Origin: Candidatus Methanomethylophilaceae archaeon
GTDB lineage: Archaea; Thermoplasmatota; Thermoplasmata; Methanomassiliicoccales; Methanomethylophilaceae
Assembly (NCBI GenBank): GCA_017540825.1
Contig: JAFYAH010000055.1
Location: 1 to 55,241, forward strand
Reading direction: 5' to 3'
Length of the DNA: 55,241 nucleotides
The stretch's first letter is position 1. The number at the start of each line of letters is the position of its first letter. The translations under genes and the position numbers were made by a program. Positions 7,921 to 16,628 of the stretch are shown here, piece after piece. The notes below the pieces were generated by a model, which searched no databases, was not told the origin of the DNA, and was given only the letters and a program-made list of their open reading frames with translations.

Positions 7921-8945
7921 AGGTCCAGCTCCTTCATGTCGAAGGTGACCTCCTCGAACGCGCGCTTCTTGAGGCGGTGTCCGAGGACCAGGGGAGCCAC
8001 GACGCGGAGGTCCTGCTTCGTGACCTCTGTCCTCCCCTCCAGGGCGGCGTTGGCCTTGGCAGCCCTCATCATGGTGATGTCTGCCCTGTGCCCCTCCATC
8101 TTGAAGTGTATGGAGGTGTATACTATATCATGGAGGATCTTGTCGTCCAGGGTGACCTTGGGCAGCAGGGCGCGGGCCTCCGAGATCTTGCTCCTGAGCG
8201 CAGCGATGTCCTCCTGGCAAGACGCGAGGTATCCTTCGGGGTCCTTGTCGAACTGCATCCTGCGCTTGATGACCTCCATCCTCACGTCCACGTTCTTGTC
8301 CCCTTCCACGTCGACGCACAGGCCGAACCTGTCCAGGAGCTGAGGCCTCAGGCTGCCCTCCTCGGGGTTCATGCTGCCGACCAGCACGAACTTGGCGGGA
8401 TGGGAGAAAGACACGCCCTCCCTCTCGATGTAGTTGACGCCCATGGCGGCGGAATCGAGCAGGAGGTCGATGATGTGGTCGTCGAGCAGGTTGACTTCGT
8501 CCACGTAGAGGATGTTCCCGTTGGCCTGGGCGAGCACTCCGGGCTCGAACTTCTTCTCCCCGGTCTTGAGGACGTGCTCGAGGTCCAAGGTTCCGGACAC
8601 GCGGTCCTCGGTGGCGCTGAGGGGGAGCTCGACCACGGACATGGGAACCTCCTCGGATTCCAGCTTCTCTCCTTTGGAGAGCCTCTCGCGGCACTGTATG
8701 CACATCCTCTTGGGATACCTCGGGTCGCAGTGGTACGGGCATCCGACGACCGACAGCCTCGGAGGGAGGATCTGGGCCAGTGACCTGACGGAGGTCGATT
8801 TGGCTGTGCCTTTCTCCCCTTTGATCAGGACGCCTCCTATTCCGGGGTCGATTATGTTCAAAAGGAGTCCTTTCTTCATGTTTTCCTGTCCGACGACGCG
8901 GACGAAAGGGAACAGGAGCGTATCGTTTGCCATTGTTATCTGCAT
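7905..8945 (-). CDS. ChlI/BchI-like AAA+ ATPase (chelatase I subunit)
   Basis: The protein has 346 residues from the ATG at 8945, or 342 from an ATG at 8933 (MANDTLLFPF), which is preferred by family N-termini and by AGGATG ten bases upstream. Walker A is GEKGTAKS and Walker B is ILYVDEVNLL. A cysteine cluster, GCPYHCDPRYPKRMCIQC, is typical of the archaeal and actinobacterial branch and may bind metal. It overlaps the ChlD-like gene and is first in that operon. A TATA element (tttataaa, about 8991-8999) lies some 50 bases upstream. Confidence 0.87.
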   Translation of the reverse strand: MQITMANDTLLFPFVRVVGQENMKKGLLLNIIDPGIGGVLIKGEKGTAKSTSVRSLAQILPPRLSVVGCPYHCDPRYPKRMCIQCRERLSKGEKLESEEVPMSVVELPLSATEDRVSGTLDLEHVLKTGEKKFEPGVLAQANGNILYVDEVNLLDDHIIDLLLDSAAMGVNYIEREGVSFSHPAKFVLVGSMNPEEGSLRPQLLDRFGLCVDVEGDKNVDVRMEVIKRRMQFDKDPEGYLASCQEDIAALRSKISEARALLPKVTLDDKILHDIVYTSIHFKMEGHRADITMMRAAKANAALEGRTEVTKQDLRVVAPLVLGHRLKKRAFEEVTFDMKELDLCLGL

Positions 8946-9063
8946 CCTGACATGTCCATTATGGAAGTCGTAAGGGGTTTGTGTCTTGTTGTTTATAAAA
9001 ATATGGATGCCTCAATAACGCTGTTAAATGGTGTGAAGTCGAGCGAGAGCCATCGTCCAAATA

Positions 9064-9810
9064 TCAGTCGTCCTCGTCCTCGTCCATGTCGCGCTCGATG
9101 CCGAGGCTCTCCATGACCGTGTCGATCTGGTTCATCAGCTCCCCTATGTTCTCTCTCAGCATGGATATCTGTACCCTGAGGCTGCGGACCTCGTCCTCCA
9201 GCTTGTCTATCCTCCTGATCTGCTCTTCGGAGGCGGGTTGGACGCTGGATTCAAGGCTCTTGATCTTGGATATGGTTCTGTCGCGGAGGGTCCTGAGCTC
9301 CATCGACTCCCTCTCCAGCTTCTCCCTTCTGGAGTAGTCGCTGTTCAGAGAGGCGTCGACGATGCCCTTCTCGGCTTCCGAAAGCATGTCGCATATCCTG
9401 CGCACGTTCTCCTTCAGGACGTCAACGTCGTCCGAGTCCTCCACAGGCGCGCTCTTGGATGAAGCCGGGACATCGGGAAGGACCCTGTTCTTGGCCTCCT
9501 CCTCCACTTTGATCCTGTAGTCTCTGCCGACAGGCTCGAACGACGGTCCGACCGCGTTAACGGTGGCGTTGAGGTTCCTGCTGACAAGAGGGACCTCGAG
9601 GCCGCACTCGATGAAGGAGTCCTCGATCTCTTTCCTGCGGGTGGAATACTGGAGCACCAGGGCGTCTATCTTCTCGAGGCATTTCCTGTTGCTCTCAGTC
9701 TCTTCTTCCGTTCCAGGGCTCGCGGCTTCGATCTCGGCTCTCTATCCGTTTAGCCTCTCGACTTCGCGCGCCAAGAAACGTATCTCCCTGTCATATTTGC
9801 TTCCGGGCAT
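9064..9810 (-). CDS. Coiled-coil protein with in-frame amber codon
   Basis: Read from ATG 9810, the frame gives 22 residues (MPGSKYDREIRFLAREVERL then NG), a TAG at 9742-9744, and 225 further residues ending in acidic MDEDEDD before TGA 9064. Both sides of the TAG are charged, helical and rich in heptad-like spacing, and the codon use does not change. With TAG as a stop, the first part would be a 22-residue peptide and the rest would lack a start for 29 codons. TTTTAAAG (about 9839-9846) is a TATA element some 30 bases before ATG 9810, supporting that start. Function unknown; coiled coils around 130-225 suggest a structural or partner-binding role. Confidence 0.72.
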
Positions 9811-10033
9811 TCTATCTGCCCTGAGCATGCGTTCATCGTTTTAAAGGATTGTACAGGCGTCCATTATTCCGCATAGCGATGCGAAGCAGCAGAGATTCGG
9901 ACGCATCGGATTCTCGCGGCATGTCCCAAGGTCGTATCGAGACAGATGGCTTAGACATATGGTATCTTAAAAAGGCCATGCAGTTCTGCCGGAGTGATAA
10001 GTTTATATATTGTTCTATTGTGAATAATATGTA

Positions 10034-10128
10034 ATCCAATTTTTTTCAGATTGTTATATTTATATTATTCTATAATTGGATGGAAAATATTATATAATGT
10101 CCAGTTGGATTTATACACTGTGTTGGAT
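10034..10128 (+). promoter_or_regulatory. AT-rich control region with repeated TTGGAT
   Basis: TTGGAT occurs at 10076-10081, 10105-10110 and 10123-10128, and its complement ATCCAA at 10034-10039. TTTATACA (about 10109-10116) is the likely TATA box for the permease starting at 10167, which has GGGAGGA as ribosome binding site. The repeats flank the TATA box, as expected for a regulator site. The whole interval 9811-10166 holds no other gene that I can support. Confidence 0.4.
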
Positions 10129-10166
10129 GTGACTCGCTGTGACGTCAATCCATAGGGAGGAATTAA

Positions 10167-11636
10167 ATGGGAGAAAACGTCGAGGCCGGAGCGAATAACG
10201 ATTCCGGGCTCGTCAAATCGATTGACTGGAAGCAAGGGATGATCATCGCGATGGGCGTCCCGATTCTGATCCTTCCAGGTATCTATGACATAGCAGGGAC
10301 GGCCTGGGGGCTCAGCATACTCATCTGGACCGTGTCTGTTCTTCAAGGATTCTGTCAGAACTTCGCCATCGGAGAGATGGCTGCAGCGCTGGAGACGCCC
10401 GGCATAGGCGGATGCGCCCAGAAGGTGTTCACCAGCCCCAATCCAAAGAAATTCGATCTAGGAAAGTTCGTAGGGGCGTTCACGGCGTGGTCCTACTGGT
10501 TCACGTGGACCCCCGTCATACCCATCTTCACGTGCACCTCTTGCGACTACATCATGAGGTACCTCGAGGTCGGCCTCGGGATGGAGCTCCCGTTCGAGCC
10601 GATCATACTCCAGCTCATTCTCGGAGTCATAATCTTCAGCATCATCGTCTACGTAGGCTCGAAGGGGCTTTCCGGAGGCGCGAAGCTCGGCCTCGTCCTC
10701 GCTCTGATCGCGATCCTGCCTCTGCTCGTCGTCGTCCTGGTCCCGCTGACCGGGTTCTCTTCCAACGACATGCACTTCAGCCTCGACCTCATATCCGAGA
10801 ACTTCACCCCTGACGGATGGGGATGGACCGCCACCGACTTCATGATGGTGTTCGGGATGTTCGCCTACGCCCAGTGGTGCGCCTGCGCCTGGGAGTCCAC
10901 CGCCACTTACGGCGCCGAGTACAAGAACCCCGGAAAGGACCTTCCCAAGGCCATGATATCCGCTGGTCTCATCTGCCTGGCGCTGTACTTCATCGTGCCC
11001 TTCTGCGTCTATGGGATGCTCACTCCCGAGCAGATAGACCACTGGGGGATATCCACGCTGTACCCGATCGCCCAGGCCGACTTCGGCGACATCGGGCTCA
11101 TAGTGGCTCTCGTGCTGCTCGTGTCCGGAATGGTCATGCTGATCCAGACGGCGTTCCTCGGCTCTTCCAGGACGCTTTACTTCATGGGGCACGAGGGCAA
11201 CATGCCCAAGTTCTTCACCAAGACGAACAAGAACGGCGCTCCGATCGCAGCGATGATGTTCCAGTTCGCCATGGGGATCATATTCATCATCATAATCAAC
11301 TTCGGATCCGTCGGAATGATCCTGGCCGCGTCCTCGTTCGGTTTCTGCTTCGCGCTGGGGATGGGGATGCTCGCGTTCATAGTCTCCAGGAGGAGCCCCC
11401 GCTTCAAGGACCTTCCAAGGCCTTGGAGGGCGCCTCGCGGATGGTTTTACGTGGCCATCTTCCTGATGATCTACCAGTTCTTCATCCTGATACCCTGCCT
11501 GGCCTTCTGGTGCATCAACGGAGGGATAGAGAACGGAACCTTCTCGGTCATCATAGGGGCCGTCATCCTGCTCCTGTACGTGCCGTTGTGGTTCGTGCTC
11601 CAGAACTCCCGCGCTAAGGAGAAGGGAGGGTCCTGA
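10167..11636 (+). CDS. APC-superfamily permease 1
   Basis: A 489-residue protein with about twelve membrane spans, of the amino acid/polyamine/organocation superfamily. Helix 1 carries the unwound-helix region (WKQGMIIAMGVPILILPGI), and the APC pattern continues with YWFTWTPVIPIF and GYGAEYKNPGKDLPKA-type loops. A close relative lies at 12625. Methanogen methylamine permeases of the MtmP/MtbP type belong to this superfamily, so methylamine or dimethylamine import is possible, as is amino acid transport. The sequence does not decide between them. It has its own promoter and ends at TGA ahead of a hairpin terminator. Confidence 0.88.
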   Translation: MGENVEAGANNDSGLVKSIDWKQGMIIAMGVPILILPGIYDIAGTAWGLSILIWTVSVLQGFCQNFAIGEMAAALETPGIGGCAQKVFTSPNPKKFDLGKFVGAFTAWSYWFTWTPVIPIFTCTSCDYIMRYLEVGLGMELPFEPIILQLILGVIIFSIIVYVGSKGLSGGAKLGLVLALIAILPLLVVVLVPLTGFSSNDMHFSLDLISENFTPDGWGWTATDFMMVFGMFAYAQWCACAWESTATYGAEYKNPGKDLPKAMISAGLICLALYFIVPFCVYGMLTPEQIDHWGISTLYPIAQADFGDIGLIVALVLLVSGMVMLIQTAFLGSSRTLYFMGHEGNMPKFFTKTNKNGAPIAAMMFQFAMGIIFIIIINFGSVGMILAASSFGFCFALGMGMLAFIVSRRSPRFKDLPRPWRAPRGWFYVAIFLMIYQFFILIPCLAFWCINGGIENGTFSVIIGAVILLLYVPLWFVLQNSRAKEKGGS

Positions 11637-11669
11637 GGGACTCTCTGTAAACCGCCTTCCGGGGCTGGC

Positions 11670-11690
11670 GGCCTCGGAGGCCTTTTTATC
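11670..11690 (+). terminator. Terminator whose T-run doubles as the next TATA box
   Basis: GGCCT (11670-11674) and AGGCC (11678-11682) form a stem followed by TTTTTATC (11683-11690). The same TTTTTAT lies about 25-30 bases before GTG 11715, the position of a TATA box for a leaderless transcript. Confidence 0.45.
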
Positions 11691-11714
11691 TCATACATAC
11701 TGTCGCCTCTCGTT

Positions 11715-12371
11715 GTGATAGCCTTGTTCGCCGATGTCAACGGGGTCAGGATACATTACGAGACGTGCGGCGAGGGGCGCCCCCTTGTGCTGCTTCATGG
11801 AAACGGGGAGGACATGTCCATATTCGACGTCACCGTCGAGGAGCTGAAGGACTTCTTCATGGTCGTCACCGTGGATTCCCGCGGCCACGGCCAGAGCCAG
11901 GACGTGGGAGAGCTCCATTACGCGGACATCGCGGAAGACGTCCACTGCCTGATCGAGTTCCTCGGCCTGGAGCGCCCCGTGCTGTTCGGATACAGCGACG
12001 GGGGCATCGCCGGGCTGATCCTCGCCTCGGAGCATCCTGACGACCTCCTGAGGCTAGCCGTGGCCGGCGCCAACACGGACCCTTCGACCATAGAGTGGGC
12101 CGATAACGAGCTCTTATGCCTGGATCGTTCGGATCCGCGGATACGCATGATGCTCGAGGAGCCCCATCTGACGAAGTGGCAGCTCTCGGCCATACGCGTG
12201 CCATCATTGGTGATCGCCGGCGAGTTCGACATGATAAGGAGGTCGGACACGCGGTTCATAGCGGACAGCATTCCCCACGGCCACATGTACATCGTCCCTG
12301 ACGCTGACCATGGGAGCTACATATACAATTCCGAGATACTGCCGAGACTCCTGAAGGACTGGCTTCTCCGA
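11715..12371 (+). CDS. Alpha/beta hydrolase, ending at CGA
   Basis: The GTG at 11715 gives 218 residues to CGA 12369-12371; under the standard code the frame runs eight codons further to a TGA at 12393. The fold is a small alpha/beta hydrolase: oxyanion loop LLHGNGE (about 26-32), VTVDSRGHGQS, nucleophile elbow GYSDGG (serine), and a C-terminal HG (DADHGSY) histidine. The acid is probably the aspartate in IAGEFD. Ending at RLLKDWLL is natural for this fold, and the eight codons beyond the CGA add only RERPLRV. Located between two permeases; a hydrolase of a transported ester or amide would fit but is a guess. Confidence 0.82.
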
Positions 12372-12507
12372 CGGGAGCGGCCTTTAAGGGTATGACGGAA
12401 CGGTCGTTCTGCTGTCTCGGCGGGTCTGTTCGTACACTGTTATTTAAAAATTTTCATAAAACGATTTTTCAGTCGATAGTATTAATAAAGTTGTGTTCTA
12501 TATAAAA

Positions 12508-12573
12508 ATATTGAGATATCAATATAATTGTTATATTTATACTTTATTTATTGAAACATCAATATTTATATAT
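12508..12573 (+). promoter_or_regulatory. Two inverted repeats 40 bp apart and TATA box upstream of permease 2
   Basis: ATATTGA-GATA-TCAATAT (12508-12525) and TATTGA-AACA-TCAATA (12549-12564) share the pattern ATTGA-N4-TCAAT. Their centres are 40 bases apart, about four DNA turns, so two dimers would bind the same face. The second copy abuts the TATA box TTTATATAT (about 12565-12573). The interval 12372-12624 is very AT-rich and contains no gene. Confidence 0.6.
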
Positions 12574-12624
12574 CAGTTGTGATGTATTTGTTGCATAAAC
12601 ACTAAATATGGATGTTTGGTTAAT

Positions 12625-14136
12625 ATGAGTTCGGAGTCAGATGACACTATCAAGTTGTCCAGGTCTGTGAGCTGGAAGCAGGGCATGTTCATCGCCCTAG
12701 GGGTCCCGCTCCTGATCCTCCCCTCTCTCGGCGACGTCTCGTCGCTGGTCTGGGGGTGCTGCATTTTCGTCTGGACAGTCTCTGTCCTGCAGGGATTCGT
12801 CCAGAATCTCGCCTATGGGGAGATGGTCACCGTCTTCCCCAACGCCACCGGTCTACCCGGATGCGCCCAAACCGTTTTCGGAGGAAGCGACAAGAAGAGC
12901 AAAAGCGTCGGCAAGCTCCTCGGGGCCTTCAGCGCCTGGTGCTACTGGTTCGCATGGTGCCCCGTCGTGGTGATATTCACCATGATGATCGGCGACTACC
13001 TCATGCAGATGTTTGACTTCTCTTTCGGAGGGTGGACGGCGGTCGGATTCTACTTCGCTGTCGGCTTCGTCATCGTCGCGCTCATGCTGGTCCTCGGAGT
13101 TCGCGGGCTGGAGGGCGGCGCCAAGGTGAGCACGATACTCGCCCTCGTGTCCCTCATACCCATCATAGTGATCCTTCTAGGCGCTCTCGTCAAGGGGATG
13201 TTCGACTTCAACGTGATCACCACCGAGTGGACCCGCCCCGGGTTCAGCTGGTCTACGGAGGACGTGGTGCTGATCCTCGGATGCTTCGCTCTCGGCCAGT
13301 GGAGCGCCTGCGCATGGGAGACGGCTGCCGTGTACGGCCCGGAGTACAAGGACCCCGGAAAGGACGTCCCCAAGGCCCTCTTCGGCTGCGGAATAATCTG
13401 CCTCATCATGTATTTCTTCGTGTCGACCGTCGTTTATGGCTCCCTCGGGTACGAAGCCATAACCGAGGCGGGAACCGCTACCCTTAAGCCCATAGCCGAG
13501 TTCGTCTTCGGAGACCTCGGGTCGTACGTAGCCCTGTTCTTCCTCATCGTCGCCATGGTCCTGATCATCCAGACCGGGTTCCTCGGATCATCCAGGTCCC
13601 TCAACTCCATCGCGGAGGAGGGCAACCTTCCGGCCTGGTTCGCTAAGAAGAACGAAAAGGGTATGCCCATCAACGCGATGCTGTTCGTTAGCGTCTTCAA
13701 CCTGGTGCTCCTCGTCATCCTCGAGTCCAGCTCCTGGGTGTACGGGCTCTCGACGACCTCGATGACCGTGCTCACCGCCTCGGCCATCGGATACTGCCTG
13801 GCCAACGGGATAGCTCTCGCCGCCTACGTCAAGACCAAGAGGGATCCCAAGTTCGCCTCTTTGGAGAGGCCGTTCAAGGCCCCCAGGGGCTGGACGGGCG
13901 TCATAACGGTCATGGCTCTGGTCCAGTTCTGCGTATGGCTCCCCAGCCTCCTGTACTGGAGCTACTACCTCAGCTCCAACGGAGGGGTCGACAACGGGCT
14001 GACGGCCTACATATCGATAATCCTGGCCGCGATCATACTGTCCGCATACGTTCCCATCTGGTACCTGGTCCAGAAGAGGAACTCGAGGCCGGCCACTTGC
14101 AAGACCGGCTCCGACGTCGGCGTTCGCGCCCGCTGA
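12625..14136 (+). CDS. APC-superfamily permease 2
   Basis: A 503-residue protein from ATG 12625 with about twelve membrane spans. It parallels permease 1 over its whole length (WKQGMFIALGVPLLILPSLG, YGPEYKDPGKDVPKALFG), so the two arose by duplication. The C-terminus is polar (NSRPATCKTGSDVGVRAR). Transcription is probably controlled by the paired inverted repeats upstream. Substrate unknown; see permease 1. I scanned the frame for CGA and found none. Confidence 0.88.
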   Translation: MSSESDDTIKLSRSVSWKQGMFIALGVPLLILPSLGDVSSLVWGCCIFVWTVSVLQGFVQNLAYGEMVTVFPNATGLPGCAQTVFGGSDKKSKSVGKLLGAFSAWCYWFAWCPVVVIFTMMIGDYLMQMFDFSFGGWTAVGFYFAVGFVIVALMLVLGVRGLEGGAKVSTILALVSLIPIIVILLGALVKGMFDFNVITTEWTRPGFSWSTEDVVLILGCFALGQWSACAWETAAVYGPEYKDPGKDVPKALFGCGIICLIMYFFVSTVVYGSLGYEAITEAGTATLKPIAEFVFGDLGSYVALFFLIVAMVLIIQTGFLGSSRSLNSIAEEGNLPAWFAKKNEKGMPINAMLFVSVFNLVLLVILESSSWVYGLSTTSMTVLTASAIGYCLANGIALAAYVKTKRDPKFASLERPFKAPRGWTGVITVMALVQFCVWLPSLLYWSYYLSSNGGVDNGLTAYISIILAAIILSAYVPIWYLVQKRNSRPATCKTGSDVGVRAR

Positions 14137-14144
14137 ATGAAACA

Positions 14145-14167
14145 GGGGGTGGATTCCGCCCCCTTTA
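14145..14167. terminator. Strong hairpin terminator between convergent genes
   Basis: GGGGGTGGA (14145-14153) pairs with TTCCGCCCCC (14154-14163), followed by TTTATCTTCTT on the + strand. It ends the permease 2 transcript; the opposite gene ends at 14174. Confidence 0.6.
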
Positions 14168-14173
14168 TCTTCT

Positions 14174-14554
14174 TCATCTGTCCGTTTGAATCCCGTCAGG
14201 ATAGATCTGCCTCAGGTCGGTCTCCAGGTCGCGGACAGAATCGTCTCCCGCCCTGTAGTAGTACCATCTGCCGTCGTCGTCCAGGAGATAGGCGTATTCC
14301 GCATCCTCCCTCTCGCAGAGGCGACACGCATCGGGGTAGGTCCTGGGCTTCCCGCTGCCGTAGAAGGCCGTGTTGCCTATGCCTGTGCCGAGGGAGCTCA
14401 TGTCCCCGCGGTCTATCAGCCTTCTGAGGACCGACCTTTCCGAGAAGGCCGAGAGCAACGTCATGCCTGTGCATTCTATGTATCCGTCGTAGCTGCAGGA
14501 GACCCCTTTGATGCGGTTCCCTTCCTTCATGGATATGAAGCATCTCGTTCCCAT
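14174..14554 (-). CDS. Small hypothetical protein of a phage/archaeal 'MGTR...SYDGY' type
   Basis: A 126-residue soluble protein. Its start (MGTRCFISMKEGNRIKGVSC, then SYDGY) resembles a family of small proteins common in phages and mobile regions that begin MxTRxxI and contain a C-x-[WY]-D-G-Y motif; the rest (CRLCEREDAEYAYLLDDDGR) has a C-x-x-C pair. Function is unknown. It lies 23 bases from the end of the next gene on the same strand and may be cotranscribed with it. Confidence 0.7.
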   Translation of the reverse strand: MGTRCFISMKEGNRIKGVSCSYDGYIECTGMTLLSAFSERSVLRRLIDRGDMSSLGTGIGNTAFYGSGKPRTYPDACRLCEREDAEYAYLLDDDGRWYYYRAGDDSVRDLETDLRQIYPDGIQTDR

Positions 14555-14577
14555 GAGGCTTCATCTGCCCATAGGTC

Positions 14578-16605
14578 TTAAACGATGGAGCGTGCGCGCA
14601 CGGAACATCGCTCCAGATAGTAGCTGCATCTTATGTCCATAAGGTCTTCCAAGGACAGCTCCCCTGCGGGCTCCGGCCCTAGTTCTATGTTGGTCCTCGA
14701 CCTGACCTCCATACGCGCCTCCTCGTAGCCTCCTACGGCCTTGAGGATGCGGGATATGGCCTGCTCCATCTCCTGGAGCTCCTCCTCCTGGAACGCTCCC
14801 GTCACCGACATGGCGTTCATGCTGTTCAGGGCCAGGCTGACGAGGTCCATGCTGTCGGGATCGTACATGTAAAGGATCGACATGGCTGCGAAGGCCCTTC
14901 TCCCAGTGACCGGCCCCCTCCCCTCGTCGGAGAACATCGTGGCTACGACATCGGCAAGGTCCTGCACCGCCCCGTCGTCGTCTTCTTCGACGATCATCCT
15001 GTACAGGCCCCTCCTGAACAGGGTCACGGCTCTGGACGGAACGTTGGAGATCCTCCCGCTATCGAAGGCGTCGCACATCATCGATATCACTGGGCCGGTC
15101 GCCTCGAACGAGATATCGTCGAAGGCGAAGCGGACCGCCGTCTCGAACATCCTGCACAGGCGTCTGTAATCGTCGCTGGAAGGCTTTTCCATCGCAGACA
15201 GCCGTTCAAGGTACGCTGCCAGGATGCTCTTCATGCGCGCGAAGGACGACGCGGCGTCGTTCTCGTTTGACGGCAACAGGAACGTGGACCACCTGAGCTC
15301 CCATTGGAGCCATTCCGGAAGGCAGGATTCCTGAAGGCACGTCCCCATCTCTTCCATGATGGCCGCAGAACGCTTCGGATCGTCAATGGAGCGCAGCTTG
15401 GCGCACAGCAGGACGGGACGGAACATCGCGCCAACGTCGCCGACGTCGGGAGCGCCCTCGCACTCGATGAACGACGACACCGCCTTGGACTCGTCCGGAA
15501 GGGCCTCTGCGGCCTCGTCCACGAGCTCGCGGGCTTCCGCGCTCTTGTCGCACCTGTAATGTTCCAGCGCGGCCAGCAGAAGAAGCTCTGCCCTTTTTCC
15601 GGGCTCCGACTCCGACACGGCCCTTCTTCTGGCCCTGATGGCGTCCCTGGCCATCCAGCAGGGGTGGGAGTCCTTCCTGAAGCAGTAGTCCGCCACGAAA
15701 CCGTCGTTGAACATGTAAAGCATCGAGGCGGCCCTGCATTCCGGGCACCTGACCACCATCGGGTAGCGTGGCCTCCCCATCATCGCAGGGCCTCCGGCCG
15801 TCCTGTCCTCCACTGCCTCGCGGTCCTCGCCGCAGATCATGCAGGGGAGGACTGCCGTCTTCTCGTCGCATCCGTCCGTCAGGAAGCCGTTGTCGTCCGC
15901 CCAGGATTCTGCCGCTCTTCTCGACTCCGCTCTCAGGCGGTCCGACCAGGCTTTGGAGGCCTTGGAGCTGCGCGACACGTCCCCTACGAACTTCTGGTAC
16001 CAGTCCTGGCGGCTCCCGTCCGGCCGCTTTATTGACGGCGTGCCCTCTGCGAAGGAGGTGGCCGTCCGCAACAGGAAGTCCGAGTCCTTGCCTCTGACCA
16101 GCACGGACCCCTCTTCCGACGGGGAATCGGCGATCTTCAGAGTCTTCGTATCGAGATACAGGTCCTTCTTCCTGCTGGAGGCTATGGCGTCAGCCACCCT
16201 GTCCAGGCTTCTGGCGTCGAGGTGCCTCGAGGCGGACATCTCGCTGTACCATCTTTTCACGCATCCGCGCACGGTTTCCGAGCGAGCTGCGCTGCGGCGG
16301 TCGGAGAACCATGAGCCGGAGAAGTCGCGCTTCGACGCCCCAAGGAACCTTATCCTGTGGACCAGTCCCCCGTACACGTATTCGATGGGAAGCCTGCCGT
16401 AGGCGTTCATGGGGATGGACTCGTCATCGATCTCCGCTCCGGCTCCGGGTATCCTGAACACGTGGGGTTCCCCTCCGTTCCATCCCATCGCGGTCTGGAT
16501 CGCAGCCCCCAGGTCCGAGAAGGAGGACCCGAAGGGCACCCTCTGCGTTCTGACGATGTTCTGGTTGCCGCTGGTGAGCGATATCTCGACGATTTCGTAA
16601 GCCAT
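14578..16605 (-). CDS. Large protein with pRiA4b ORF-3-like N-terminus and zinc-binding cysteines
   Basis: From ATG 16605 the protein has 675 residues. This start follows a TATA element (TATAA on the minus strand, about 16630-16634) by about 27 bases and gives an N-terminus (MAYEIVEISLTSGNQNIVRT) that fits the plasmid pRiA4b ORF-3-like domain. The central part has two C-x-x-C pairs (CMICGE and CPECRA) likely to bind zinc. The C-terminal half is helical and repeat-like, with no recognised motif. The frame is open upstream of 16605 into the HyuA gene, but that part is a shadow. Stop is TAA. Role unknown. Confidence 0.72.
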   Translation of the reverse strand: MAYEIVEISLTSGNQNIVRTQRVPFGSSFSDLGAAIQTAMGWNGGEPHVFRIPGAGAEIDDESIPMNAYGRLPIEYVYGGLVHRIRFLGASKRDFSGSWFSDRRSAARSETVRGCVKRWYSEMSASRHLDARSLDRVADAIASSRKKDLYLDTKTLKIADSPSEEGSVLVRGKDSDFLLRTATSFAEGTPSIKRPDGSRQDWYQKFVGDVSRSSKASKAWSDRLRAESRRAAESWADDNGFLTDGCDEKTAVLPCMICGEDREAVEDRTAGGPAMMGRPRYPMVVRCPECRAASMLYMFNDGFVADYCFRKDSHPCWMARDAIRARRRAVSESEPGKRAELLLLAALEHYRCDKSAEARELVDEAAEALPDESKAVSSFIECEGAPDVGDVGAMFRPVLLCAKLRSIDDPKRSAAIMEEMGTCLQESCLPEWLQWELRWSTFLLPSNENDAASSFARMKSILAAYLERLSAMEKPSSDDYRRLCRMFETAVRFAFDDISFEATGPVISMMCDAFDSGRISNVPSRAVTLFRRGLYRMIVEEDDDGAVQDLADVVATMFSDEGRGPVTGRRAFAAMSILYMYDPDSMDLVSLALNSMNAMSVTGAFQEEELQEMEQAISRILKAVGGYEEARMEVRSRTNIELGPEPAGELSLEDLMDIRCSYYLERCSVRARSIV

Positions 16606-16628
16606 CGGGCAGTCATGAGGGGAGCGGG

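Noticed and set aside
6085-8343. Long open frames on the + strand opposite the ATPase genes (and similar ones elsewhere)
   Set aside because: They are shadows of GC-rich genes: biased to valine, leucine, arginine, aspartate or glycine, without ribosome binding sites or recognisable domains.
9849-10034. A 61-residue reading frame on the + strand
   Set aside because: It needs a TTG start without ribosome binding site, has mixed codon use and overlaps the promoter region of APC permease 1.
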